NCBI RefSeq assembly: GCF_002165625.1
Contig: NZ_NGNS01000002.1
Span: 1 to 64,000 of the forward strand
Direction of reading: 5' to 3'
Source of the DNA: Neiella marina
GTDB taxonomy: Bacteria; Pseudomonadota; Gammaproteobacteria; Enterobacterales; Neiellaceae
DNA length: 64,000 nt
The position numbers and the translations under genes are program-made. The notes below the pieces were generated by a model, which ran no database searches, was not told the DNA's origin, and was given only the letters and a program-made list of their open reading frames with translations. Positions 8,868 to 17,533 of this stretch are shown here, one piece after another. Each line of letters opens with the position of its first letter. Positions within the stretch are counted from its first letter, which is position 1.

Positions 8868-10240
8868 GTAAGCAGCCAGTTTGTTCCGAATCACTCAATA
8901 TGATGCCTGATCGCGCCGCTGCTGCTTTACTGGCGACGCCTACCGGGGCGCGGCAAATGCTTTGGGCAATTGCAGCTTTTGTTGTTGTTGCAATTATTTG
9001 GGCGGCTCTCGCTGAGATTGATGAAGTTGCGGTTGGTACCGGCAAAGTCATTCCATCTCAACATTTGCAAGTGATTCAAAACCTCGAAGGGGGGATCGTC
9101 GCCGAAATTTTTATTACTGAAGGGCAGGCTGTCAGTGCTGGTGAACCTTTATTGCGACTCGATGACACTCAGTTTCGGGCCAACTTTCGAGAAAAGAACC
9201 AAGCCTATGACGACAACCGTGTAGTCATTGCGCGATTAAAAGATGAAATCGCATCGGCTGCGGTGATCGCTGATGGCTCTCTCGGTACCAGCGCGGCGAC
9301 GCCGCTGACCGATCAACATCTCACTGAGTTAGCAACCGAGCTACCCGAGCTTGTCGAGCGGGAAAAAATTGTATTGGCGGGGCGCCTCAACGGCATGGTC
9401 AGTGCGCTAGAGGTGCTTGATGAGCAGTATGCGCAGTCTGAAAGTGACTTGTTGGCCCTAGAAGGCAAACTCGAGAGCCTCAAACTCAGCTATGAGTTGT
9501 CCCAGCAGGAAGTGGCGTTGATGCGACCATTGGTGGAAGAAGGGGTGGTGTCGCAAATCGAATTTCTGCAAAAACTGCGTGAAGAGAACAACCTCAAAGG
9601 CGACATGGATGCTGCCCGATTAGCTATTCCAAAGGCTCAAAAAGCGATGAACGAATCGCTAGAGAAGCGTCAGGAACTGGCATCGAAATTCCGTTCAGAA
9701 TCGCTTCGAGAGTTAAGCAAAATTGAAGCCGAATTGCGCCAACTGCAGGAAAGTCGAGTGGGTTTGCAAGATAAAGTGGTCAGAACTCTGGTGCGTTCAC
9801 CAGTTAACGGCACGATTCAAACACTCAACATTAATACTGTCGGTGGTGTTGTTCAGCCTGGTATGAACTTAGTTGAAATCGTACCGATGGATGGTCGTTT
9901 GTTGGTTGAGGCGCGAATTAAGCCTGAGGATATTGCTTTTATTCGCAATGGTTTAGATGCCATGGTCAAGTTCACGGCTTATGATTTCGCTATTTATGGT
10001 GGCTTAGCAGGCAAGGTGGTACACGTCAGCCCTGACACCATGGTCGATGAGGAAGGGATTAGTTACTACTTGGTGAGAGTGGAGACCGATCAGAGCTATC
10101 TTGGTCAAGAGCTACAACCACTGCCGATCATTACCGGTATGATGACATCGGTGGACATCATGACCGGTAAAAAATCGGTGCTCGATTACCTAATGAAGCC
10201 CATCACCAGAGCGCGCGAAAATGCCCTTAGGGAGAGGTAA
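8864..10240 (+). CDS. lapC: LapC-like HlyD-family membrane fusion protein
   Basis: A 458-residue periplasmic adaptor bridging the ABC exporter and the TolC-like channel. It has a short cytoplasmic tail, one membrane helix (about residues 27-48), a split lipoyl/barrel region (EGGIVAEIFITEGQAVSAGEPLL and later VRSPVNGTIQTL), a long coiled-coil hairpin (about 115-300) and a C-terminal beta domain with the HlyD signature GMMTSVDIMTGKKSVLDYL. Its ATG lies in the ATGA overlap with the lapB-like stop. It is the last gene of the adhesin export operon, followed by a strong terminator. Confidence 0.93.
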   Translation: MSKQPVCSESLNMMPDRAAAALLATPTGARQMLWAIAAFVVVAIIWAALAEIDEVAVGTGKVIPSQHLQVIQNLEGGIVAEIFITEGQAVSAGEPLLRLDDTQFRANFREKNQAYDDNRVVIARLKDEIASAAVIADGSLGTSAATPLTDQHLTELATELPELVEREKIVLAGRLNGMVSALEVLDEQYAQSESDLLALEGKLESLKLSYELSQQEVALMRPLVEEGVVSQIEFLQKLREENNLKGDMDAARLAIPKAQKAMNESLEKRQELASKFRSESLRELSKIEAELRQLQESRVGLQDKVVRTLVRSPVNGTIQTLNINTVGGVVQPGMNLVEIVPMDGRLLVEARIKPEDIAFIRNGLDAMVKFTAYDFAIYGGLAGKVVHVSPDTMVDEEGISYYLVRVETDQSYLGQELQPLPIITGMMTSVDIMTGKKSVLDYLMKPITRARENALRER

Positions 10241-10251
10241 ATCGGCACTAA

Positions 10252-10279
10252 CAAGCCCGCTTCGTTAGCGGGCTTTTTA
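10252..10279 (+). terminator. Rho-independent terminator after the lapBC operon
   Basis: Stem AAGCCCGC/GCGGGCTT with a short TTCGTTA loop, followed by a run of T. It starts 12 bases after the lapC-like stop and also faces the convergent slyD gene. Confidence 0.9.
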
Positions 10280-10289
10280 TTCGTATTTG

Positions 10290-10808
10290 CTAGTGGCAAT
10301 TGCCACAACAGCCGGAATCGTCTGAATCTTTGTGATTGCTGCAACTGCCATGGCTGTGAACGTGACCATGGCTCAATTCTTCTGCTGTTGCGTCGCGGAC
10401 TTCGAGGATTTCGACATCGAATGTCAAATCCATGCCTGCAAGTGGATGATTACCATCGACAATTACTTCGTCATCGGTGATATCTAAAACAATTACTGAT
10501 TGCTCGCCGTCATCGGTGGTGGCCCGAAACTGCATGCCTGGTTTTACCTCAACATCACCAAACATATCTAACGGCACCGCTTGCATTAAATTTTCATGAC
10601 GATGGCCGTATGCCTTATCAGCCTCTACTTCAACGCTAAAGGTATCACCTGCTTGATGGCCGATTAACGCCGTTTCCAGCCCTTCGATGAGTTGCTGATG
10701 GCCACAGATGATTCGCAACGGCTCGCCATCCAACGATGAGTCCAGCAGAGTGTCCTGAGCATGAACTGAATAGTGAATGACAACGACTTTATCTTGGGCC
10801 ACTTGCAT
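10290..10808 (-). CDS. slyD: FKBP-type peptidyl-prolyl isomerase SlyD
   Basis: A 172-residue cytoplasmic prolyl isomerase and metallochaperone. The FKBP core is interrupted by the insert-in-flap chaperone domain (about residues 70-120) and ends in EVRDATAEELSHGH. The C-terminal tail (about 147-172) is rich in His and Cys (HGHVHSHGSC... and CCGNCH), the nickel-binding tail used in E. coli for hydrogenase maturation. The length is near that of other SlyD proteins with a shortened tail. It is convergent with lapC and about 95 bases downstream of the glycerophosphodiesterase gene. Confidence 0.93.
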   Translation of the reverse strand: MQVAQDKVVVIHYSVHAQDTLLDSSLDGEPLRIICGHQQLIEGLETALIGHQAGDTFSVEVEADKAYGHRHENLMQAVPLDMFGDVEVKPGMQFRATTDDGEQSVIVLDITDDEVIVDGNHPLAGMDLTFDVEILEVRDATAEELSHGHVHSHGSCSNHKDSDDSGCCGNCH

Positions 10809-10903
10809 TGGCGGATCCTCAATGTTTTGATTGGTGCGGTAAGTTTTTCGGCTCTATTGGAGCTGCTAGTCTGTTTCCAGTCTACCCTTAACGGCAGCAA
10901 TAA

Positions 10904-11905
10904 TCACGGTTTGGCAGCCTTGATTTGTTGACGAATTTGTATCGTTCGTTTTGGAAAATCGGTGAATACGCCGTCAACTTTCACAACTGATACAAATACC
11001 TCGAGCCATTGTTGATAGGAATCAGCCCATTCTGGTAACTGGTCTGTTCTAAATGTGTAGGGGTGGATGATCAATTGCTGGTCGCGTGCATAGTTCACCA
11101 AAGAGCTTGGTTGTTGATGATTATCAAGTAGTTGTGGCCACCAAGGGCCGATGCCATCGGCGTAGCTGGCGATATCGCTAATACCTTGTGCGGACTTTAA
11201 CCAGTCATAATTAGTTGTTGATTCTTGCCAGCTGTTTTCACCGATTAATTGCACCAGTTTGAGTTTACTGCCGAGCTTGTGACGAATCCGTTGCAGTTCA
11301 TTGGCATCGAAGCACTGAAGGTAGACCGCGTGATGACGTTCGGTATAACCATAATGCGCTAATACTGCTAACACTTTAGCGCTGATATCTTGCCCCTGTG
11401 AGCGATGCCAATCCGGTGCTTTGATTTCCGGATAGATGCCGACGGCCATGCCTGTACTTTGATTCAACCCCTGAATGAGTTGAATTTCCTCCGCTAGTGT
11501 TGGGATCCGCAACCCCAGTTGCATCAACGGAAATCGTGTTGGATAAACACGCTGCTTGGTTTGATGATTAACACGCTCGTTTAGCTCTAGGGTTTTAAGT
11601 TCGGCCAAATCAAAATCAATGGCATAAAAACGACCATCTGCGCGAGCACGCTTGGGATACTTACTGGCAACGTCTGTGGTGGCATCCAAATGAATATCAT
11701 GCAGCACAATGGGAATGCCATCACGGCTCAAGACCACATCTTGTTCAATATAATCGGAGCCGGTAGCGTGGGCATATGCGACAGCAACTAGTGAGTGTTC
11801 TGGCAATTGGCCCGAAGCGCCGCGATGAGCAATCACATCAAGGGCAAAACTAGTCGCGGGTAACAACAGCAGTGTTAGACGTAAACATTCGCTCAATAGT
11901 CGCAT
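10904..11905 (-). CDS. glpQ: Glycerophosphodiester phosphodiesterase, periplasmic (GlpQ-like)
   Basis: A 333-residue secreted enzyme hydrolysing glycerophosphodiesters to glycerol-3-phosphate and an alcohol. A signal peptide (cleavage near SFA-LD) is followed directly by the GDPD signature AHRGASGQLPEHS, then metal and catalytic residues in YIEQDVV and VLHDIHLD. ATG 11905 is chosen because it starts a clean signal peptide; a TTG at 11926 is in frame upstream. Length and motifs match the periplasmic GlpQ class rather than the short cytoplasmic UgpQ. No glycerol-phosphate transporter gene adjoins it here. Confidence 0.9.
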   Translation of the reverse strand: MRLLSECLRLTLLLLPATSFALDVIAHRGASGQLPEHSLVAVAYAHATGSDYIEQDVVLSRDGIPIVLHDIHLDATTDVASKYPKRARADGRFYAIDFDLAELKTLELNERVNHQTKQRVYPTRFPLMQLGLRIPTLAEEIQLIQGLNQSTGMAVGIYPEIKAPDWHRSQGQDISAKVLAVLAHYGYTERHHAVYLQCFDANELQRIRHKLGSKLKLVQLIGENSWQESTTNYDWLKSAQGISDIASYADGIGPWWPQLLDNHQQPSSLVNYARDQQLIIHPYTFRTDQLPEWADSYQQWLEVFVSVVKVDGVFTDFPKRTIQIRQQIKAAKP

Positions 11906-12059
11906 TCTTTGTCTCTCGTAAATCAAGTTGTGCTCTGCATGAGTTTATGACGGCAATATGACCGTTTAACGAACCAATAGGCCGGCAAAATTTCTGCTGC
12001 GCTGTCTCTCACTGTATGACACTGAAAGTTTGAATGTAAGCAAGAAATCAGACCTGATT

Positions 12060-12081
12060 GCTTTGAACTGAGATTCAAAGC
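12060..12081. repeat. Inverted repeat upstream of the glycosidase gene
   Basis: Arms GCTTTGAA and TTCAAAGC are separated by six bases, ten bases before the LacI-type palindrome. It may be a second operator or an mRNA hairpin; it is recorded for its exact symmetry only. Confidence 0.35.
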
Positions 12082-12090
12082 TGATAAAAA

Positions 12091-12102
12091 GTAAGCGCTT
12101 AC
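12091..12102. promoter_or_regulatory. LacI-family-type operator palindrome GTAAGCGCTTAC
   Basis: A perfect 12-bp palindrome centred on the CG step that typifies LacI/GalR-family operators. It lies 28 bases before the start codon of the lipoprotein glycosidase, where a repressor would block transcription. No LacI-family gene is present in this window. Confidence 0.65.
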
Positions 12103-12130
12103 ATTGATTCGTTTTGCAAGGATTTCTCCG

Positions 12131-13480
12131 ATGGTGCTGTCTCACCGATACTGGCTTCGAACTAACTTGCTGACTACCTCGCTATTGTTGCCCTTAGTGA
12201 GCGTTGTTCTGCTCGGTTGCGGTGGAGGCTCTTCAAACCCAGATTCAAACGCGGATCCAACACCTGTTCCTGAACCACCAGTCGTTTCTAATGTGATTGA
12301 CTGTGCCAGTTACGTAATGCCTTCAACTCCTGCATTATTGCCGAACTATGAGTTTGAAGTCACAGCAACAGAGCTGCGGATCAATCAACGGCCAGAGCCA
12401 ATCAAAGGGGCCGTTTTTGAAATGTTCGCACCGGGGGAAGGCCCAGGCTATGCCGACAATGTGCCTGACGACATGCCCTACTTTTGTGTCTTATCGAAGG
12501 CTAAAGAAATGGGAGTAAATCTAATTTATGGCACCTTTGGCGGGCCAGAACAGATGCGAACTGAGTTTTTTGAAGCCATGGCTCACCTTGAACTGCCGGT
12601 TGCTATGGGGATTTGGTTTAGTGGCGAGGCAACCAATTATCAGGGAGTTGAAGGAGACTTCCAACACCCAGTGTTCAAAGCCCATGTTAGAGGGTTGATC
12701 GAAACCATGATTGACACCCTGCATCAAGGTTTAGGGCGAGACTACAATCAGCAGGTGCTTTACTTCAACTTAGGTAACGAGTTGTCGGATTGGGCCGTTC
12801 AAAATACTAATCAACTTCATCCTGAGATCACCGGTTATAACGGCGTTTACTTTTCAACGCCACCCAATAGCAATGCCACAGAAGCATTTTTGGCCGAGAT
12901 GGCCGACTATACCAAGCAGTACGAAACGCAAACCTATGGCGTCTCTCGACCAGTGACTCACACTACTTGGCCTGTCGTGAGTCCTACTCTGGTCGATACC
13001 AGTTTCCTCGATTTTGTCAGTTATAACCTCTACAGCTATTGGCCGGAGTTTGTCTCGGAGCATTCGCCAGGTTCGGTGACCGGCACCGCTTATCAAGGTG
13101 CGCTGGAAGAGCTGGCCGCAGTTGCGGCCGATAAGCCGTTTTTGGTCTCTGAGTTTGGTTCATCGACTGCGCCATTGAGCACCATGTCGAATGTGCGTAC
13201 GCCGCAGCAACAAGCTGAGTTATTCAGTCAGTACTGGCTCGATATATCGACAGGGCCAGATAATGTTGCCGGAGGTTTGGTATTTCAGCTGGTTGATCAA
13301 TGGCATAAGAACGATTATTTGCACGCCAACGACAGTAGTTCGCCGTTCAGTCATGATGACAGTGATTCTGAAGAGTGGTTTGGAGTGATCTCAGTTAATG
13401 GTGATATTGGCAATCCAGAATACACCACCAAGCCGGTATATCAGGTGATTCAAAACACTTGGACCAACGAGGGTGACTAG
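12131..13480 (+). CDS. Lipoprotein TIM-barrel glycoside hydrolase, family not assigned
   Basis: A 449-residue exported protein with a lipoprotein signal (lipobox LLGC, then GGGSS) and a Pro/Asp linker. The body looks like a clan GH-A (beta/alpha)8 glycosidase (GH2/GH5-like): candidate acid/base Glu217 in FNLGNE after strand 4, candidate nucleophile Glu341 in FLVSEFGS after strand 7, and SYNLYSYWP at strand 6. ATG 12131 has AAGGA eight bases upstream; an in-frame TTG at 12104 abuts the LacI-type operator and is rejected. The regulator-type site suggests induction by a sugar. The substrate is unknown; a beta-glucan or beta-mannan is possible. Confidence 0.75.
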   Translation: MVLSHRYWLRTNLLTTSLLLPLVSVVLLGCGGGSSNPDSNADPTPVPEPPVVSNVIDCASYVMPSTPALLPNYEFEVTATELRINQRPEPIKGAVFEMFAPGEGPGYADNVPDDMPYFCVLSKAKEMGVNLIYGTFGGPEQMRTEFFEAMAHLELPVAMGIWFSGEATNYQGVEGDFQHPVFKAHVRGLIETMIDTLHQGLGRDYNQQVLYFNLGNELSDWAVQNTNQLHPEITGYNGVYFSTPPNSNATEAFLAEMADYTKQYETQTYGVSRPVTHTTWPVVSPTLVDTSFLDFVSYNLYSYWPEFVSEHSPGSVTGTAYQGALEELAAVAADKPFLVSEFGSSTAPLSTMSNVRTPQQQAELFSQYWLDISTGPDNVAGGLVFQLVDQWHKNDYLHANDSSSPFSHDDSDSEEWFGVISVNGDIGNPEYTTKPVYQVIQNTWTNEGD

Positions 13481-13560
13481 AAACTTTGTTGTGAGAGCCG
13501 ATTTTTTCGCCGCACTCTGTTACCATGCCACGCTTTAAAGAAATCAGTATCGGAGACATT

Positions 13561-14175
13561 ATGGCTGAGTACAAAACTGACGAGCAGAAAGCTAGCTATG
13601 GCGTTGGTCGTCAAATGGGTGATCAACTTGCCCAACAAGCATTTGATGGTGTAGATATCGCCGCGGTTCAACAAGGTTTAGCAGATTCTTTGCGCGGTGA
13701 AGAGTTTGCCGTTCCTGCTGAAGAAATCAATGCAGCGTTCGCAGTTATTCAACAACGTATGCAAGAGCTAGAGAAAGCCAAATACGAGTCAGTGATCAAA
13801 GAAGGTGACGTATACCTGAAAGACAACTCGGCAAAAGACGGCGTTGAAGTCACAGACTCTGGTTTGCAATACGAAGTATTGGTTGCCGGTGACGGTGCTA
13901 AGCCAACTTCTGCTGACAAAGTGAAAGTTCACTATCACGGTTCTTTGATTGATGGCACAGTATTCGATAGCTCAGTTGAGCGTGGCGAGCCGATCTCTTT
14001 CCCAGTGACTGGTGTCATTCCAGGTTGGGTTGAAGCACTTCAGTTGATGACTGTTGGCTCGAAGTGGCGTTTGACCATTCCGCAGAATCTCGCCTACGGT
14101 GAGCGTGGTGCCGGCGCAGCGATTCCACCATATTCTGTATTGGTGTTTGAAGTAGAATTACTCGATATCGAGTAA
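13561..14175 (+). CDS. fklB: FKBP-type peptidyl-prolyl isomerase FklB
   Basis: A 204-residue prolyl isomerase. The N-terminal helical dimerisation domain (about 1-90, beginning KASYGVGRQMGDQL) and C-terminal FKBP domain (about 100-204, with VKVHYHGSLIDGTVFDSS and GVIPGWVEAL) align along their length with E. coli FklB. ATG 13561, preceded by GGAG, gives the usual N-terminus; ATG 13525 would add twelve residues. No signal peptide is seen, so it is cytoplasmic like FklB rather than periplasmic like FkpA. Confidence 0.92.
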   Translation: MAEYKTDEQKASYGVGRQMGDQLAQQAFDGVDIAAVQQGLADSLRGEEFAVPAEEINAAFAVIQQRMQELEKAKYESVIKEGDVYLKDNSAKDGVEVTDSGLQYEVLVAGDGAKPTSADKVKVHYHGSLIDGTVFDSSVERGEPISFPVTGVIPGWVEALQLMTVGSKWRLTIPQNLAYGERGAGAAIPPYSVLVFEVELLDIE

Positions 14176-14195
14176 TTGCCAGCGCAGCGATTAAA

Positions 14196-14227
14196 AAACG
14201 GGGCCTCGATGGCCCTGTTTTTGTTTT
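14196..14227 (+). terminator. Rho-independent terminator after fklB
   Basis: Stem ACGGGGCC/GGCCCTGT (one G-T pair) with a short loop, flanked by an A-run and a T-run, 20 bases after the fklB stop. The flanking A-run means it could work in both directions. Confidence 0.85.
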
Positions 14228-14286
14228 AACTTCTAGCAAGTTGTGCAGCGATAATAGTTTGCAGTGGTATCAGGAGAATAACTGCG

Positions 14287-14949
14287 ATGGAATTGAATTG
14301 TGTGGTGAGACAGACCGCAGATGACTTTGATGCGGTAGTTATTTGGCTTCATGGTTTGGGTGCCAGTGGCGATGATTTTGTGCCGGCACTACCTTATTTG
14401 GAATTGCCATCATCGGCCAAAATCCGCTTTGTTTTCCCCAATGCTCCGCGAATTCCTGTCACCATCAATGCTGGTTATGTGATGCCGGCTTGGTACGACA
14501 TTATTAGCATGGGCGAACAACGCGAGTTTAGTGTGCCACAGCTACTGGCTTCGGCTGATATGCTGAAACAGTTAATCGACTTACACATTGAAGCTGGCAT
14601 CGATTCTCGGCGAATTCTGATTGCTGGCTTTTCCCAGGGCGGAGCAGTGGCTTACGAGGCAGTGTTGAATTACCCCAAAACACTGGCCGGTTTACTTGCC
14701 TTATCGACCTATTTCCCAACTGCAGAGCGAGCGATGCTGGGAACGGCTAATCAATCGATCGAAGTGATGCTTCATCACGGTAGTCATGATGAAGTGGTGA
14801 CGCCGCCGATGGCCCAAAGCGCGCACAATGATTTACTCCGCTTGGGAATAAATGTTAGTACTCACTATTACCCTATGGGGCATGAAGTTTGTTTGCCGCA
14901 GCTGAAAGATATTGGCGAGTTTATTAGTCGGCAACTGAAGCTGAGATAA
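14287..14949 (+). CDS. Carboxylesterase/acyl-protein thioesterase-like alpha/beta hydrolase
   Basis: A 220-residue cytoplasmic hydrolase of the carboxylesterase/phospholipase family. The oxyanion-side motif WLHGLGASGDDF lies near residue 25; the nucleophile elbow is GFSQGG (Ser about 118), with acid Asp in HGSHDEVVTP and His in PMGHEV. Length and motifs match Pseudomonas carboxylesterase EstB-type enzymes and acyl-protein thioesterases. Physiological substrate unknown. It is an isolated gene after the fklB terminator, convergent with the alpha-amylase gene. Confidence 0.88.
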   Translation: MELNCVVRQTADDFDAVVIWLHGLGASGDDFVPALPYLELPSSAKIRFVFPNAPRIPVTINAGYVMPAWYDIISMGEQREFSVPQLLASADMLKQLIDLHIEAGIDSRRILIAGFSQGGAVAYEAVLNYPKTLAGLLALSTYFPTAERAMLGTANQSIEVMLHHGSHDEVVTPPMAQSAHNDLLRLGINVSTHYYPMGHEVCLPQLKDIGEFISRQLKLR

Positions 14950-14982
14950 CAACTGACTTGGTTAACTAGAGAGGAGTAGGTA

Positions 14983-15022
14983 TTGGGACCTGAGTCAGCT
15001 TGATACTGACAGCAGATCCCAA
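14983..15022. terminator. Possible hairpin between convergent esterase and amylase genes
   Basis: Nested arms TTGGGA/TCCCAA and GTCAG/CTGAC lie between the 3' ends of the two genes. There is no clear T-tract, so terminator activity is uncertain. Confidence 0.4.
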
Positions 15023-15035
15023 GAATGTTTAACGG

Positions 15036-17162
15036 TTAGTTCTTGCCTGCCCAGACGACAACAGCAGTATCACCACCTTTGCTTCGTTTAAAGGCGTATG
15101 GTGCATCGCTAATCTTGCTGTGTTGACCTGCGCCAATGGCGACATGGCGTTTGCGGAACTGAGCTACTTTCTGCCAGTGCGCCAACAAATCTGCCCGTTG
15201 ACCGGTAATCCCACCCCAGTTCATGTCTGACCGAGTGCCTTGGTGCGGATCGGTGCCGGTTGGGCCGAATGGTCGAGCGGTCTCGTCACCATAGTAGACT
15301 TGAACAGCGCCTGGTAGCAGCAAGAATGGCGCAGCGATATCTCGTTGTTGATCAAGGGTACGGCTGTCTGTACCAAAGAAAAGTCGAGTATCGTGAGAGG
15401 AAATGTAACTCAGCACATTGAAGTTTGGATCCGAGTTTATGGCTTTAGCGTAATCGCTAAATAGCTTGTCAGCATCAGCCATACAATCCATCACTTTCTT
15501 GGCGTCATTCGCTTGGAAATCAAAGTTGATGACCGAATCAAAGCCTGCATCGAAGTAACCTGTGCGGGTCACGCCGTGTGCCCAAACCTCTCCGGTCATC
15601 CAGAATGGTTGGTCATCCAGTGCTTTGTCTGGGTTGTTTTTCTTCCAAGTGGCCAGAGCTTGTTCTGCGCGCTGTTTTAATGCCTGCCAAGATTCGAACT
15701 CAACGTGCTTTGCTGTGTCGGCTCGGAAACCATCAATACCATAGTCTTCGACCCATTGGGCAAGCCAATGAACAAGGTAATCGCGGACGGTGTAACCATC
15801 AATGGCGACAGCTTTAGTGTCCGGCTTATTGCGGTAGAAAATCGGCAAGTCGACCACTTCGTCAGATTCGGTCTTAAAATCAGGTAGGTATGCCAAAGAC
15901 TTGGTGCGCTCGTTGTAACCTGGGTTGTCATACTCTGAGATATCGGTACGAATCCACTGTTTGCCCCACCAGTTCATCCAATTGCCATGGGTGAAGTCGA
16001 TATTGTGGTTGAAGTCGTGCCAGCTCTGATGAGATTTAGGCTGCCAATTAGTCCATTGCTCAGAGCCCAGCAGTTCTTCGATACTTTGGTTTTTATCGTA
16101 AAAACCACCGAAGTCATATTGCTGCATGTCGGCTAATGTAGCGTAGCCGGTATGGTTCATCACCACGTCCAATACCACCCGGATGCCACGCTTATGAGCT
16201 TCGTCGACGAACGTCCGCATGTCATCTTCAGTGCCCATATTGGCATCAACTTTGGTGTAATCCATGACGTAGTAGCCGTGATAAGCGTAATGCTTGAAGT
16301 CGCCGCCGTTACCGCCGCCAACCCAGCCGTGGATTTGCTCATACGGGGCGGTAATCCAAATTGCGTTCATGCCCAGATCGGCAATGTAGTCGAGCTTCTC
16401 GGTTAGGCCTTTGAGATCGCCACCATGGAAAGTACCAATCTCTTTGTCGCCATCTTTCATTCGGCCGTAGCTGTTATCATTGCTTGGGTCGCCGTTATAA
16501 AAACGGTCGGTCATGACAAAATAAACCGAAGCGTTATCCCAGCTAAATTTGCTCGGTTGATGATCGGCTTTTTCTAGCAGTAACAAGCCGCCGCTTGACG
16601 GCGCTGGAGCCAAAGAGACCTTACCGTCTGTCACGGTAGTAAGCTGGCCTGAATAAAAATCTCGAATTTCAGTGCCATCGGCAAATGCGCTGCCGACATT
16701 CACTGTCACTTCGCCACCATCCCAGCTTGGACAGACTTTGGCGACGCCAGGTTTAGGAGCCGCTTTTTTCTTCGGAGTTAAACCAACGCGCAATTGTGCC
16801 GGTTGCTCGTTAGTATCCAATGAGATGCGATAGGATGTCTGACGGAACACTTTGAGGTCGAAAGCCGCGTCTTCAGCACACTCATTGGTCGCGTAATCGC
16901 GATTCAACTTCATTCTGTCTTTGCTGACAGCACCAAAGCGCAAGCCACAGGTGTTAGCTGAATCAGCGATTTGAAATTGGTGTTCGCCTTTGGGAAGGAC
17001 CACATCCACTTGATAAACGCCGTCATCAAAGGAAAGTGGTTGACTGGTTCCCCAGTCATTCATAGAGCCTTTTAAGTAGAGCGCATCAGATGGTTGCGAA
17101 ACGGAACAGGAAGCTGTCACCGTGGCTGCCAAAATGAGCCCTAGCAAACGTGAACTTTGCAT
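15036..17162 (-). CDS. malS: MalS-like periplasmic alpha-amylase (GH13), probable lipoprotein
   Basis: A 708-residue exported alpha-amylase. The signal sequence ends in TASC, a plausible though non-canonical lipobox. Residues about 25-90 look like a starch-binding-type beta module (LYLKGSMNDWG), followed by another beta region and the GH13 barrel from about 205. Catalytic residues are visible: nucleophile Asp482 in GFRADTAKH, acid/base Glu525 in TGEVWAHG, and Asp591 in SHDTRLF. The domain layout and motifs resemble E. coli MalS. It should cleave maltodextrins in the periplasm or at the envelope. No maltose transporter genes adjoin it. Confidence 0.88.
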   Translation of the reverse strand: MQSSRLLGLILAATVTASCSVSQPSDALYLKGSMNDWGTSQPLSFDDGVYQVDVVLPKGEHQFQIADSANTCGLRFGAVSKDRMKLNRDYATNECAEDAAFDLKVFRQTSYRISLDTNEQPAQLRVGLTPKKKAAPKPGVAKVCPSWDGGEVTVNVGSAFADGTEIRDFYSGQLTTVTDGKVSLAPAPSSGGLLLLEKADHQPSKFSWDNASVYFVMTDRFYNGDPSNDNSYGRMKDGDKEIGTFHGGDLKGLTEKLDYIADLGMNAIWITAPYEQIHGWVGGGNGGDFKHYAYHGYYVMDYTKVDANMGTEDDMRTFVDEAHKRGIRVVLDVVMNHTGYATLADMQQYDFGGFYDKNQSIEELLGSEQWTNWQPKSHQSWHDFNHNIDFTHGNWMNWWGKQWIRTDISEYDNPGYNERTKSLAYLPDFKTESDEVVDLPIFYRNKPDTKAVAIDGYTVRDYLVHWLAQWVEDYGIDGFRADTAKHVEFESWQALKQRAEQALATWKKNNPDKALDDQPFWMTGEVWAHGVTRTGYFDAGFDSVINFDFQANDAKKVMDCMADADKLFSDYAKAINSDPNFNVLSYISSHDTRLFFGTDSRTLDQQRDIAAPFLLLPGAVQVYYGDETARPFGPTGTDPHQGTRSDMNWGGITGQRADLLAHWQKVAQFRKRHVAIGAGQHSKISDAPYAFKRSKGGDTAVVVWAGKN

Positions 17163-17533
17163 GATGGTTCTCGTGATTTATGTGATTGATTTATGGTTGA
17201 TCGCCTAGCCTTGCGACCTATAAAAATTAGCATAGGACTGCTGGATTAAGAGACTTTGTGGTTGGTTCTGTGAGCTGGTTTCAGAAGTAACCGGTCCCAG
17301 CAATTGTCGCTGCGTTGAGCTGGGGGGGATGAAGCGAATTGCACAACCGCAGAGCAGTGCTTAAGGTAAAGACAATTTAACTTGGCAGAGATGTTATTGT
17401 GATAAATGTTGCCTTTAAAATCTTTTATTGCGCGAGTTGAGTTGATTTGAACTGAAAGATTGGCACACTAGGTTAGTGTTAACGTGCAACAGCTTGCCTT
17501 TTGTTGTTCGACAAAGCCAAAAGGAGTGGCTTA
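17163..17533. other. Divergent intergenic region between amylase and PotD-like genes
   Basis: 371 bases without a credible gene; it must hold the promoters of both flanking genes. A GTAACCGGT half-palindrome occurs near 17287 and a CCCAGC/GCTGGG pairing is possible at about 17296-17323. Neither is strong enough to name a regulator or riboswitch. Confidence 0.5.

Noticed and set aside
17163-17533. Riboswitch in the amylase/PotD-like intergenic region
   Set aside because: Some pairing is possible, but no c-di-GMP, cobalamin or other riboswitch core could be recognised.
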